DNA of 64,000 bases from Trachythela sp. YZ-2020 (GCA_016169945.1 JADLSH010000388.1:2390001-2454000); one strand, 5' to 3'. Positions 12,299 to 24,999 are shown, counted from the stretch's first letter. The notes: generated from the sequence alone by a model not told the origin. Program-made: numbers and translations.

Positions 12299-15200
12299 AT
12301 GTTTTTTGAATGGATCATAGAACGAGCCACAAGTCCTACTCTATTAGAACCAGATTGGGCAGCCATTCTTCAAGCGTGTGACAGTATAAGACAAAAAGAT
12401 GTCACGTAAGTATTGAAAAATATTAGAAGGATGTACGTGTCTTTTATGAGGGCTAATTGGTGAAATAGATTTCAATTTATATCTTTTGTGGAGATTCCAA
12501 TCTTCATGGCACAACCACTGTTTGCAATGAAGGATGAAATCCAATAAAATCATTGTCTATTCACTCATGTGAAACTTTCGATCATGTAAACTTGTCAAGA
12601 GCATTTATAGCTTAAGCTTTGTTGCTTCATTGTTGTCTATTAAATTTCAGGGGTAAAGTTGCTGTCAGTGAAATCCGAAAGAAAATATTTGATTCCAATC
12701 CTCATGTGGCAAAGAATGCACTCGTCGTAAGTTTGAAAAATTTGACGTTATGGTAAAGTCGATATCATGGCAAGGTTTTTAAATACAGCTGGTTGTTTTT
12801 CTGTAGACTTTAGAAGCTTGTGTAAAGAACTGTGGATCTGTGATTCATGATGAGGTCGCTACAAAAGCAATGATGGACGACTTCAGACAGCTTGTCAATG
12901 TATGTATATAGTGTCATAACAGTTACGGATAGTACCCTTTTGCCAGGTTGTGATTTCACCTGGTTTTGTTTGTGTGTGTTTGTCTGTGAGCATGATAACT
13001 GAAAAATATCAAAATTTTATTATGAAAATTTGTGGAGCTACTGATATAGGCCAAGGACAAATCGATTAAATTTTGGTTAAAATTGGCTGAGAAATCTATA
13101 AAAGTTTGTCTTGCTTAATTAATCCGACTAAACAGTGCTGAATGTGTAATTAGTGTATGTAGAGTATACAGTGTTTTCAATAATTATTGTAATAGCAGGC
13201 TGAATTTCAAGAATAGGCATCTGTGCTCAAAATTTCCACATGAAAGACAAATATATAGATTTTGCAAATAAACAAAGAAATAGGTGGCCGTAAAGGTCTG
13301 ATTCCACGAGTGTTTTTTCTCAGTGAAATGCGAAAAATTTCACGAAATTATTCGCGAGAAATTGTGTCTGCAGAATACGGATGGCTGCACATCAGTGATT
13401 CTATTCAATTTCCCCAATTTTTTCGCTTTCGTAGTGAGTAGAACTAACTTCTACTCACTGGCGAAGCATTTCGCTGAGAAAAAAACACTCATGGAATCAG
13501 ACCTTAAAAGGCCTAATAGGCAGCCGGTAACCGCCTTTTATTGAAAAGACTTTGTTGTCTTTGTATATTTAATATGCATGATTACTTGGCTTTGCTGGCA
13601 GAGGTATGCTGTCTCTGAGTGCCCGCTAGTTTTAATATCTAGTCTATATTTTTATTTGTGACTGCAGCTTGTGACCCTTATATGCAAATGAAAGCATATA
13701 AATGAAATAGAAATTTTACAGGAAATGTTTTTGTATGACTATATATTAACATGCTCATTGCTGTCATGTTTAGCACTTTGAACCTTATGTTTGAAGCTTG
13801 CAGTTATATATTATTAGTAATAATTTACTCTTACCGGTACCTTATTTATTAGGTGTGTCCAGAGACTGTGAAAACTGAGGTCTTGAGAATTCTCAATGCC
13901 TGGTCTTATGGTTTTCGTAACGAACCCAAATACAAGATTGTTGAAGATACTAGAAATTTGATGAAAATGGAAGGTACTGTGAAATGTGAATTTGAAAGTA
14001 ATGCCAGACAAATTTTCACCAGAGATTTTGATGTAATAAAGATTAGTGGGTACTGTAACAGTATGTAAACCATTATAAGATTGCTTATGCCATAATTTTG
14101 ACTATTTAACACATTAACTGGCAGTACCCTACCATTGACTCTGAAGCGTAATGGAGTGCCTGAAGATGACCTAATAAGTATATATACATCTCTTATCCGC
14201 TCCATTTTGGAGTATGGCTGCGCTGTGTGGCATACATGCCTCCCTTCTTTTCTTGGTGAGAAGATCGAACGCATACAGAAGCGATTTTTCCGCATTATAT
14301 TTCCACATTTATCCTACCGCGAAGGTTTAGCTCTTACTGGATGTCCAAGACTTGATGACAACCGTCAACGTTTGTGTTTGAAACTTTAATAAACTTAAAA
14401 CCCAGCCAAGTTCGAAACTTTCCTACCTTATACCTCGTACGAGGTATGAATCGCATGGACGATCGGTGCGTAGTGGAAATAATTTGTCTTTATATAAATG
14501 TAGAACAGATAGATTCAAAAATAGTTTTTTTCCGACTATGATGGTGGTTTATAATCAGCAATAACTGAGATCCTTTAAAATTTTAACTATATATTATTGC
14601 ATGCTATATTTTAACTAAGATTTTTTAATAGTTTTAACTACACACCAATTGAATGTAATATATCATTTTACATCCTGTAATATATAATGTAATTCACCTT
14701 ACCGATGGTGCGAATTTATGTAACCTTTAATAAATTGAAATTGACGAGTAAAATTGTCTGGCGTTAGACAGAGCAAAATACTAAAGTAGGGCGCATTACA
14801 AGCTAATTGGTTAACTTATTTTTCGTAAGGTTTTAACTTTCCTGAAAGAAACGAAAGTGATGCAATGTTCAGTGCTTTGAAGGTAATGTTAGAAAATAAA
14901 TTGCTGTATAGTGCATGTCAGTACTCAATAGTTGGGGACACCATGAAGCCAAAGACAGGCTGGGCCACCAGGGAGGCCAAAAGGAAAACTTTGCCCCAAG
15001 CATCCATCATGATAGTGCCCCCTGTCCTGTTGAAGTACCTGAAGGGGGGCACTCTCAAATATAACACTGTTTCTGCTGTTTACGACCTCATAAGGGCTCC
15101 AGGGAAGATTTTGCCCCAGACCCAATAAAATATCTTGACAGCAATAAGGACAGAGGGTTATCTTGTCTCTTTCTTGATGTAAGCTGACTTCAGGGGCGCA

Positions 15201-18200
15201 GGTTCGATTCCTGCCGGAGGACCATACCTTCAACTTTAAGTCCTATCGAGTGAAATGCAAAAAAAAAACCAACTTATAATTGACTTCAGGACACTACTGG
15301 TCAATCTAATATCCATTCTTTATTATTTTCACCTCAGGCTCCAGATTGGGCAGATGGGGATGTTTGTCACAGATGTCGTGTAAAATTTGGAACATTCACT
15401 CGACAGGTTGGTTTCAGAGAATAAATAATCACCATTGCCATCAAGCGCCAGAGCAATGGCAGAGTTTTAACTACAGCATAAAATTATTTTGACACAACAT
15501 GCATAATGTTATGTGTAATATTGTTTTCAGCATCACTGCCGTTGCTGTGGTCAAGTATTTTGTGGCAAGTGTTCATCGAAGAGCTCTGTGGTTGCGAAGT
15601 TTGGTATTGAACGTGAAGTCAGAGTTTGTGATCCATGTTATGATCAACTCAACCCGGGTGAAGCAAAGTAATTAACACTGAGAATTAACATTTTAACAAT
15701 TTACAAAGTGTTTGTTGTTTTGTGTGTCAATATACGATTTGTGATTTTCTTACAGAAGCTCGTCAACAACAAGCCAAACATCATCATCATCATCGTCGAC
15801 CACGGCAGGTGATGGTGACCTACCTCAGGAGTACTTGAGCAGCACTCTAGCTAAGGAATCACAGGTAGGATACAGTAGATCTACGATCAGAGTTCAATAT
15901 AACGGTCGGCCATAGGCCATTTTCCGAGCGAATTGCTGAGATGGCCGACCAATTGTTGTCTTGCTCGGACATTATGGCCGACAGTTTTTGACTTATTAAT
16001 TTCAATGATTTCTATCTTGAGGTCTGTAAATAATTAGTGTCCGATCAAAAGGCGATCATGGCCGACCACGAAACGTGGGTAATTGGTCGGACATTATGTC
16101 CGACCAAGTTTTCAGAATTATATTGAACACTGTCTAGGATAGATTCGGTTAACCACCCTTTGAGATCCTGTTCATAGTGATCTTATTCTCTTCTTCTTTG
16201 CGTTGTATACCAGGTTGCAGAAAAGAAATCAGATGTGGAGATCAAACGTCAAGAACAAGAAGATCTTCAGCTAGCAATGGCCTTGTCTGTATCTGAACAA
16301 GAAACAAAACAGGTGATTGTCGTTTGTCGTGAGGAATATATTTCTCAAACTCATTAATAATTCATGAGCAAAACACAAAGAAAATCACCATCGTATCGTT
16401 GTCTTGATGATACCATGGTAATAAACACCCATACATTAACTCAACTTTCGCGTTGAATTTCTCTTTAAATACTGGTTTGTTTGAGAAGCTATATCATACA
16501 CTCGAAGTCGTTTATTATAGTGATTTAAAAACACCTCAAAGTATGTTAAAAAACTCGGCTAGCGCCTTGTTTTTCAACACACTTTTCGGTGTTTCAAATC
16601 ACTATAATAAACTCCTTCTCGTGTATGATATATTATATATATAACTATGTTGTTCTCCCCTAGAGGTTCAGTAAGAGCCGTCCCGTCTGGTGTTATACAG
16701 GAGGAAACAGGTTTCGTGTCCATCCAAACTGTTATTTCTTTCCAAACTTGTTCGTTAACTGCGAATGTCTTCTTTTAATAGAAGCCAACATCTCAGCCGT
16801 CCAGGATTTACGATGTCATAGAGACCAGACCTTCTGCACCAGCCAGACCATCAACCTACAGCTATACATCTGCTGTAAGTATATATATATATACAGTAGC
16901 AATATATATATTTCTATAGCAATATATTAAAGACTTTGTTTTCTTGTTTATTCAGCCAATGGGAGAAGACCAGGACGACTCTGAGGTAAGGATGAGGACA
17001 AACATCTTTTAAAGAACGAAAACACTTCTGCCTCTAGCAATGCCTTTAGCCCTATGGTCAGACGAGGATGAGAGTTAAGAGAGAGTTTGCGTGAGAGTTT
17101 CATTAACTCTCATGCCTTTTGATCAAACGAGAACAAGAGTTGCATGAGAGTTGCCTGGATATTACCACGCGCACCGGTCAAACGAGGGAAAACTCTCATC
17201 AACTCTCATCAAAATTTGCACCAGCTCAAAAGTTGGCGGTGAAACGCGAGCGGGATTTGCAATCATTGAACAGCGATGTAGATAAGAAATGGGGTAGCCG
17301 GGCTAATCTGAAGTCTAGAGGGGCCATAGCATCAACTCGCGGAGCTGGGAATCCGGGGCATTAATGCATACTAGTGGTTACATAAGAGCTTACTAATACT
17401 GTGGACTGTGGTATACTGTACTTCAGTCCCAAGAAAAATTTTGAAATGTCTCCCTGTAAATGTAAGCTGTCCAAAGCATTTCTTGGATAATAATAGGTCA
17501 GCTTCAAGTATTATAATGTGTTCCAGCTCTTCTATGTTGTCCACTAAATTAGGAATAACTGTTCACTGAAGCTATAATGTCACATCGTGACCTAAATCAA
17601 TAACTTCTGATGGCAGTTGAGAAGTATGTGGATGCAGGGTGTTGGACGTCATTATTCATACTTTTACTTTACTTTCAGCAACTGGTCTAATCCAAATTCT
17701 TATGGAGACAATTACTCTGATTTCCATACAAACTTTTACACCAATACAGTATACCCAAATCTTCTAGATTTTAGCACAGTTTAAAGCCGGTACGAGAGCG
17801 TAGCATAACCGGGCCAGTGGCCCGTTGCTCGGCTATTAAATGCATCGCTGCATTGACTCTTATCAACTCTCATCATCGCTTGACCTGGGCTGTAAGCCTC
17901 TTACAGACGAGCAAGTTTTCTTTGACAAGTTTTTATATGACAAGTTTTATTTGCCAAATGCACGTGTGTACGTACAACAAATTTTCTATGACAAGTTTGT
18001 GGTTTTCTGACCGCCATGATAGCTAATACAACAATAGATTGCTGACCAACCGCAGCTAAGTGCTCAAATTACTTTGACAAGTTTTCCTTGTTGACCCATA
18101 CAGACGAGCAAAATTTGTACTTTGCCAATTTTTTCTATGACAAGTACACTTGTTCCAAAGCTAGCATGCTAGCTTTTGAACAAGTGTACTTGTCATAGAA

Positions 18201-21200
18201 AAAATTGGCAAAGTTGCGTATACAGACGAGCAAATAAAATTTGTAATAGAAAACTTGCTGATCGTCTGGATAAGAGGCTTTAGTTGTTCTTTACTATTAT
18301 TCTAGTTGGGTCACTACTTGAACAGATCATATTGGGAGAAGAGAAAGGAAGGGGCAGCACCCCCAGCTTATACCGCACCAACACGTGAAGAAGAACAACC
18401 GCCTGTGTCGTATAACGGAGAAACTGTAGGACAGGTATGTTTACGACGTTTGTGTTTGACTCAGACCGCTTATCCGTGTGTACGAGCTGACTCGCCAAAA
18501 CAAATTTGCAATTTGCCACTCTCCGTACACACGTAAAAACGCACAAGTTGTAACAAACCTGCAGCAGACTTGTACCAATGCTGTTTCAACAACTTGTTAT
18601 CAGGATGTGTTCGCACTGCTTGTTCCCAGCTTGTTGAGAAGTTATCATCGACTTGTTGACAACTTGCTACAAGGTTGTTGACTCAACAGACTTGTTACCA
18701 GTTGTTCAAACAACTTGTTATCGTCCTGCAATTCAACAACTTGTTAACAAGTTGTGAGTGACAACCTTGTAGCAACTTGATGAAATGACAACATTGTTAC
18801 AACTTGTTGGCAAGCTCGCTACAAGTCTGTTGCAAACACATCTTCTTGACAAGATGTGAGATCTTGACGTGCGCACTTCATAGAAAATGCAAATCCTGAA
18901 TTAGGTCCTTCGTATATATAATATACCCTCCCTTATATTGTGCTTTCAGACACCGCAAGATGCAAAATGTGAGGCCTTTATGAGTACATTCCGTAGTAAT
19001 GTTGAGAAATTAATACAGAGAATGCAATACGTGGCTGGCAAAGGCAGACATATATCTAGTGATGCTATTACACAGGTATATGATAACTACTAGTACATAT
19101 TGAATGGAATATCTAAGGCCTTGTTCAAACGTCGCGCTACTGCCGTGCCGAACGCATTACAAACAATAGATAATGAGGCATTTCAGCTGATTATGTATTG
19201 TTTTTAATGCGTTCGGCACATGAGAAGCGCGACGTTTGGAACAGGCCTAAGCCCCTGCACAGTATAAAGACGACCAGTAGGGCCACTCGGCGATGCAACA
19301 TGTAGCCGGCTTTTTATGCAAAAATATGCAGTTTACTGGCCAGGAAAGTTAGTCCAGCTTGCTTATTGGCCAGAGAAAGCAATTGACTGGCTGCCAATGC
19401 GTAATGAGTGGCCACACAAAATTTCAAATGAGTGGCCCTACTGGTCGTCTCTATACTGTGTCTATACTGTGGCCCCTGTTTACACGAGCCCTACATGAAG
19501 GGCTATATGTTGCGTTTATGTGGGAAATTTCCAGCCCTACTATAGGCGAGATCACAATAGCGAGATCTCGCCGAGGAGGGCTGGCCTTCATCTCCTATAC
19601 AGTAAACAAAAACGATTTTTAATAGGGATTTCTATAGATTACCACGCGGGATCTCGCTTAGGAGGACCAGCCCTTCACATATTTATCGTTTCTCTGATCA
19701 TGATTGTCTTGGCAAGTCCTTGTTAAAAATACTGAACCTCTGAAAAGAAAATTATATTTATTCGTTTTCTTTCAGTCTCTGTTCCAAACAGTCAGTGCGA
19801 TGCAGCCCCAGCTAATGAACTTTATCGCACAACAAGAACAAGAGAAAGGTAATATATATATTTCATTCTTACGTTTTTCACCAGCCTCTGTCGCATATTA
19901 CATTAATTCTAGACAAAACTAGATCGTAAAATTGTGGTTGCGACAAGTGTACCACGTCGTTAAGCCCCGTACAGACGAGCAAGTTTTCCTTGACAAGTTC
20001 CTTGTCGAGTTTACTTGTTCGTGTGTACGGCAAACAAGTTTTTTTCCATCAATTTTTCCTTGACAAGTTTTACGAGCCCGTGTATTAACGACACAAGTGA
20101 ATACTTCATGTTTATAGTGGCAATGGCCGCTCAACTAGATCGAAGATAAGTGTGCAGTGGCGTGCTGCACATTTCCTTGTCAAGTTTTCCTTGTCGGCCG
20201 TACACACGAACAATTTTCCTTGTTCGAAAGCTGGCATGACTAGCTTTTGAACAAGGCTCCTTGTCAAGGAAAACTTGTCAATTTTTTACCGTACACACGG
20301 GCAAATAAAACTTGTCAAGGAAAACTTGCTCGTCTGTACGGGGCTTTAGTATTAACTGTGAACGTACCTTGTTTTGTCTGTTCACACAGTCCATGGCTTC
20401 GTTTCCAAGCCAGCCCGCATTCAGAAAGAATTTAGACCACCTATTTTACTTCGTATGCAAGTTACGTCAGCGCAGCTCTGTTAAATGAATTTGAAATCTC
20501 TCATGCATTCTATATTTTACCTATTATCACAAAATCTCTTTGTCCTGTAAATTAAAAAATTTGTAGACTACAACATGCTATTTGCGATTGCGATTTCCTG
20601 GTTTCGATTTGACAATTGCATTGGGAATTAAAAGTTTGCATTCCATAAAGAAATTTGGCTAACACTTGTTTATAGCTAATTCATAACTTTGAATAACTCG
20701 ATTACAATTTACATGAATGGAAAGTTTGAGTGACGTCACGAATTACTGTAATGTGAAATGATTTGAAATATTTTTGTTGGGGATGTTTCTAACTCAAGTG
20801 AATGAATATGTGATCTTAATAGTATGTGATCTTAATTAGCATAGAATTTCGTCCACTTTGAAATCAAATTTCTCGGCTTAAAATACTGATCTATTTGACA
20901 TTTGTGAATTTGAGATGTCATGTCAAACCTCCAATTCGGACTTTATCGGATACCCAGTCGTTGTAATTAGTTGAACTGCACGAGTTCTCCGACTGGCCAA
21001 CCAACCTCCTCTACTGAACTAGAATATAAACATGACGATTTATCAAGAAGAACTCTCACATTTCCAAATAGAACGTGAGGAAAGGAAAAGTTGTTGACCG
21101 CGTAAACTTGTCGATGAAAACTTGCTCCTAAGTTCTTAAGGTCTTAAGATACAGGATCTCATGGCGAACTTATATCTTTGCTCTAGACAAATACGAGATA

Positions 21201-23112
21201 ATGGAAGAGAAGCTGGGAGTTTTACAAGATACAAGACGTTCACTGGACGATATGCGAGTTCAAAGACGCGATAAATTACGACAACAAGAACTGGAACAGG
21301 ACATGTTACGTCGAATGCAGATGGAACAAAAAATGGAATTACTAAGACAACAGAAACAAGAGTATTTGCTTTATCAACAACAGCTACAAACACAAAGGCA
21401 ACAAGCTTTGGAACAGATGGCGAAAGGTAGGGAAAAGACATCTATAGGGGTGTGCATATGATATTCAATTTATAAATTACGGTTAATGAAGTAATGTGTT
21501 CAAGAAGATTCCATTTGCCCTAAGGCTATGCCAGTCTGTCGACGCAATTTGTACATGCACCAAATGTAGCTCAGGGAAAGCTCAAGTACCTGGATAGAAC
21601 AAGGCGTTTATTCTCGTGTCCTGTTAATAATTATAAAATATGAAAAGAAATTGAACTTTGGCAACTTAGCATGTGAAAACCAGATGCAAACTTGGGTCTA
21701 ACCAATCAAAAAATTATCCTAAGGATAGCTGTTACCATCATGCGTACGATGGTCCTCTTTGTATTAAATATATTTGGGTACAGTTTATACGTGTGCTGCT
21801 CATTCGCAAGATTTCAGTCAGTGTGTAAAACACACGGTATATCCAAGGTATCAAACCTTGTAACATATTCATCAATTCTTTAAAATCTTTTCTCTCAACA
21901 GAGCAAGCAATGAACTATCCAGTGACATCGTATGGTGTATATCAACCATCTGGCCAAGTGGCAGGCATGCCTCCTCAATCCACATTCACCCCTGGAGGTC
22001 AACCTGCACCACCTAACTATCAATCAGTGACCCCTGGTGCCAAACCATACCCCAACCAAAGACAAGGTCAGCCCCCATATCAACCAGGAAACCAGTATGA
22101 AGCCCCCACTTCACAATTTCAGAACATGTCCTTACAAGGCGAAGACCGCAACCGACCACCCTACCAAGGGGGTGTACCTCCTGCCCCTAATCAGGCACAA
22201 CCTGCAGGCGGGCAGCCACCACCCAGTCAGGCATACCAACCCATACCAAATCAACCTCGACCACAGAATATCACCACTCAAGGACAGACCACACAGTATC
22301 TGCAACCTGCTGCACACCTGCAACAAGGCCCGCAGTTTGGGCAACCTACTCAGGCAAACCAACCTAACCAGTATCAAGTGGTGAGTGATGGGCCAAGACA
22401 AGGGCAGGGCTACCCCATGGAACCAGATTATCCATCAAGCGGACCAATGTCATACCAAGGTCAACCCCCACAAACCATGTACACTCACACACCCCCATCA
22501 TCAGGGCCACCCTCCATGGAGCCCTACTCATCAGGACCAAACTCATTACAAGAAAACATGCCCAGAGGGGTACCACACCAACAAGGACCACCCCAACCAT
22601 TGACAGGCCCTCCACCCCAGCAACTTCAACCCCCACAACAGTTCCCTCCAGGGCAAGTCCCCGCGTCATCACAACAGTTTCAGCCGCAACAAGTCCCACC
22701 TCCACAGCAGGGTCAACCACCACAATTCCCGTCGCAGCAGTACCCCCAACATGCAGCTCAATCACAGGGCCCACCCCCTCAACAAAGCATACCATCTCAA
22801 GTTCCACCCCAACAGAATACCCAACTACCTCAATACCAAGGACCACCCTCCCAACCACCCCCTCAACCCTCAGGGCCATCTTCCCTACAATACCAAAACC
22901 AACCCATAGAACCTGCCTATCAACAGACACCAGGACAACAGCAATGGGGGCAAGCCCCAAGTGGTAACTACCAACAACCCCCACCGCCCTCTTACGGAGG
23001 TTACGAACCAGCACAACAACCCTATAATCAACAACAACAACCACCACCTTACGGCCAACAACAGTATTATGAACAGAATGCCGCAGAAGCACAACTGATT
23101 TCCTTTGATTAA
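12299..23112 (+). CDS. HGS: Hrs/HGS, ESCRT-0 endosomal sorting protein (16 exons, 921 aa)
   Basis: Exons: 12299-12405, 12651-12726, 12807-12899, 13853-13973, 14830-14882, 15338-15406, 15531-15667, 15756-15864, 16214-16312, 16782-16874, 16956-16985, 18306-18434, 18950-19075, 19776-19848, 21187-21426, 21902-23112. All junctions are GT-AG and the phases chain without a break (2766 nt). Domains in order: VHS (residues 1 to ~140, with AFRNEPKYK-like FRNEPKYKIVED); FYVE zinc finger (~152-215) with WADGD, QHHCRCCG and RVC signatures for PI3P binding; UIM (~262-280, DLQLAMALSVSE); the YLNRSYWEK motif (~333); GAT/coiled-coil core (~373-518) for STAM pairing; and a 400-residue P/Q-rich tail ending LISFD, the clathrin box found at the end of animal Hrs. 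The start ATG follows family length; an upstream exon is possible. The protein sorts ubiquitinated cargo on early endosomes. Confidence 0.95.
13292..13508. mobile_element. MITE in HGS intron 3
   Basis: AAGGTCTGATTCCACGAGTG at the left is matched by its reverse complement at the right (ending near 13508), with a further GAGAAAAAAACACTC inversion inside. It lies in the intron between 12899 and 13853. Confidence 0.75.
14107..14815. mobile_element. MITE split by a LINE fragment, HGS intron 4
   Basis: The left piece (ATTAACTGGCAGTACCCTACC, about 14107-14129) and the right piece (GACGAGTAAAATTGTCTGGCG to GGTTAAC, about 14745-14815) together match the intact small element at 48075-48181. The right end lies about 15 bp before the exon starting at 14830. 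Confidence 0.7.
14130..14745 (+). mobile_element. 5'-truncated non-LTR retrotransposon (LINE) 3' end
   Basis: The frame at 14135-14389 encodes the typical end of a LINE reverse transcriptase: SLIRSILEYGCAVWH, then KIERIQKRFFRIIFP and LSYREGLALTG. A stop at 14389 and a frame change follow; the neighbouring frame still shows the cysteine-poor LINE tail (RTDRFKNSFFPTM). The 3' end is AT-rich and ends at ATTGAC, which also flanks the left border, suggesting a short target duplication. It is dead on arrival and lies inside HGS intron 4. Confidence 0.82.
15181..15230 (+). mobile_element. tRNA-SINE 3'-half fragment
   Basis: GCGCAGGTTCGATTCCTGCC followed by GGAGGACC carries box B and the 3' arm of the same tRNA-like head as the SINEs at 6.4, 25.2 and 42.3 kb. 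The 5' half is absent. It lies in HGS intron 5. Confidence 0.6.
15888..16140. mobile_element. MITE rich in GGCCGACC words, HGS intron 8
   Basis: The ends GTTCAATATAA and TTATATTGAAC form inverted termini. The interior carries GGTCGGCC / TGTCCGACC words like family E. Starts about 25 bp after the donor at 15864. Confidence 0.65.
17040..17895. mobile_element. repeat cluster with ACTCTCATCAACTCTCATC words, HGS intron 11
   Basis: Repeated (A)ACTCTCATC motifs in both orientations bracket the stretch. Positions about 17640-17760 match, in reverse complement, the segment at 30885-31010 downstream of the third kelch gene (GTCTCCATAAGAATTTGGAT), showing a dispersed repeat. Confidence 0.6.
17892..18283. 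mobile_element. MITE, family C (ACAGACGAGCAAGTTTTC ends), copy 1
   Basis: Terminal inverted repeats TAAGCC..ACAGACGAGCAAG and matching right end. The centre holds a perfect palindrome GCTAGCATGCTAGC inside a longer inverted copy of GAACAAGTGTACTTGTCATA. It ends 22 bp before HGS exon 12. Confidence 0.8.
18531..18869. mobile_element. MITE, family A, third copy
   Basis: Same ends (ACGTAAAAACGCACAAGTTG) and word content as the copies at 3729 and 6740. It lies in HGS intron 12. Confidence 0.75.
19115..19250. mobile_element. MITE, family D, short copy
   Basis: A 136-bp element with ends AAGGCC..GTTCAAACGTCGCGC and GCGCGACGTTTGGAACAGGC. It is an internally deleted relative of the elements at 24153-24595 and 62123-62476. 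Confidence 0.8.
19961..20348. mobile_element. MITE, family C, copy 2
   Basis: The ends TAAGCCCCGTACAGACGAGC and GCTCGTCTGTACGGGGCTTTA are near-perfect inverted repeats. The interior is made of TCCTTGACAAGTTTT words in both orientations. It lies in HGS intron 14. Confidence 0.88.
20349..21186. other. rest of HGS intron 14
   Basis: AT-rich intron sequence. No exon, repeat family or structured element was recognised. Confidence 0.5.
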
Positions 23113-23420
23113 ATAACCTAACAGGCGTTGATGTGTAGATTGTAGTGATCAACTAGTCAATAGCAATATTATTTCTTGCCAATTTTGAAGACGTTATTAT
23201 CATAATTATATACAATGCATTCTTTCAATATGAATGTAGTCTTGCTTTTGTGAATATATCAATAGACTTAATAAGCATATTTCAAATATATATTTCAAAC
23301 ATACCGTGTGTCAAAAAGACAAAAATTCTTGAAACTTTCGTATTTGACCCTTGCAGGATTGTGTATTGTGTAGCACTGATGTTACATGACGATTCATAAT
23401 GCAGAACACTGCCTTACATT
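23113..23420. other. HGS 3' UTR and convergent intergenic gap
   Basis: About 300 bp separate the HGS stop from the stop of the minus-strand exon set at 23421. The sequence is AT-rich with TTAATAAG-like weak poly(A) contexts. The two transcription units converge here and may overlap. Confidence 0.4.
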
Positions 23421-24759
23421 TTAGTATGATTTGAGATTGTTTAATATTTGTATCTTAGCACAAGTGTTTGCTGCAATCTTTGCCACACAACAGAGCTCGT
23501 TCCCTTTAACGTACCATTTTCCTTGTTGCTTTATCTTTGAATTCCAAAATGAATGTTTCCAACTCCAGCTTCCAACATATTTTCTTTCCTGTGAGCAAGG
23601 CATGATCAGGTTCATTGATCAAGTAGCCTGTGCTACAAACGCCTTTAACCACCTCAGAATTTCCGCTTATGTTCGTAGGGTGCCCGGCTGTGTTCCACGA
23701 ATGAACCAACTCGTACCTTTTCGTTCGAGACCCAGTTCCTAGAATTCCAAAATAATATTTTCCGGGATTGCCATAAGATGTTTTTATCAGTTTTGAGTAA
23801 ACAACTATGACATGCACTGGTGGGGCTCTACAAACTACAGGTAAGTGTCCACCCACACTCACCTCACAGAATAAAGTATTGGTAAGCAATGCAGTAGTGT
23901 CCACTCTACCTGTATGACTTTGTTATACTCTGTGGTGGTGGGTGTAGTCCCGAGGACTTGTTTCGATTTCTCCATAATAATTTTTCGTTGCACAGCGAAA
24001 GCTCCATGGAACATATCCAATAGGACACTTCGGTACTACAGCAGAAAACGTGTACATCAGTGAAAAATGAACAAACTAACCCCTCTTAATCCCATGTTTC
24101 CCTAGAGGTCCAGTGAGGACCTTTAATCAGTTCTGTCTAAACTACTCTCCCTTAGGCCTAGTTCAAACGCCGCGCTTCTCGTGTGCCGAACCTAACTCGT
24201 ATTAAGTTCGGCAACAGTTCGGCAAAATTCGACGTTGATTCAAACGTCGAACTTAATTAAGTCGGACTTAATTGTCAGATGGGAATTTTCATTATCTTTT
24301 GAATGGAGCTTTTCTCAACCAAATGCATCAGATTCGGAACATGATAAGTTCGCCGTTTGAATAGACGTCGCGCCGTGTCGAACTAAATACACGAGGCACG
24401 ACTTTGAACTTTATTATTGAACTGTCTATTGAACTACTTTGAACTGTATTTGTCGAACTTAATATCGGCGTCGAACTTAATTAAAATCGTCGAACTTAAT
24501 TGATTCAAACGTCGCGCTTATCATGAGCCAAACACTTCGAATTAGGTTCGGCACATGAGAAGCGCGACGTTTGAACCAGGCCTTAAACGACGCGTTTGAA
24601 CTAGGCCTTAAAGACCAGCAAAAGCCACTTCTTCTTGGTCCAATGTTATTACTAGCAAAACCATCTTCTGCTCACCTTGTCTAACGGATTGTCAAGTGTT
24701 CGAACGACAAAAATTCTCCGACTGTTTAAATCTGAAGGATATTGAGATGTCGTGGGCCA
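23421..24759 (-). CDS. unrecognised gene, three phase-compatible exons (partial)
   Basis: Exons 24759-24676 (28 codons), 24035-23910 (42 codons) and 23588-23421 (55 codons plus stop) are each open, start and end in phase 0, and have good splice borders (CCTTACAG, CTGCTGTAG and GCTCACAG acceptors; GTGAGC and GTAGAG donors). Features of the predicted protein are RRIFVVRTLDNPLDK, then DMFHGAFAVQRKIIMEKSK (helical, charged), then a W/K/C-rich end (GSWSWKHSFW, ELCCVAKIAAN). I recognise no family. The last exon has an alternative donor (AAAATG|GTACGT at about 23523), so the true 3' structure is unsure. A second frame open over 23904-23506 could contain an additional exon. A family D MITE fills the intron between the first two exons. 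Upstream exons were not found. Confidence 0.42.
24153..24595. mobile_element. MITE, family D, full copy
   Basis: Left end AGGCCTAGTTCAAACGCCGC, right end GCGCGACGTTTGAACCAGGCC. Interior GTCGAACTTAATTAAG words. A partial extra end (GCGTTTGAACTAGGCCTTA) follows at 24601-24612. A sibling lies at 62123-62476. Confidence 0.85.
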
Positions 24760-24999
24760 CTGTAAGGAAAAAACATACGTGTGAATGCAACCACTGGTTG
24801 ATGTGAATGTTGATTGTTTCTATTATATTAATAATCGCTATTCAACAGACTTATTAGTATTTCAAATCACTATAATAAACTACGAATTATTTCAATAATT
24901 AACAAAGCAATGTGCAGCCATTACATAATCTACGAACTATTATATAATTACAAATAATAGAAATAGCTACAGAATATCATTAGTTGATGGTGTTTGTGG

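Noticed and set aside
15181..15230. tRNA gene in HGS intron 5
   Set aside because: Only the T arm and 3' acceptor half are present.
22037..23152. Minus-strand frame of 262 aa and other frames over the HGS last exon
   Set aside because: Shadows of the P/Q-rich HGS tail; codon bias leaves opposite frames open.
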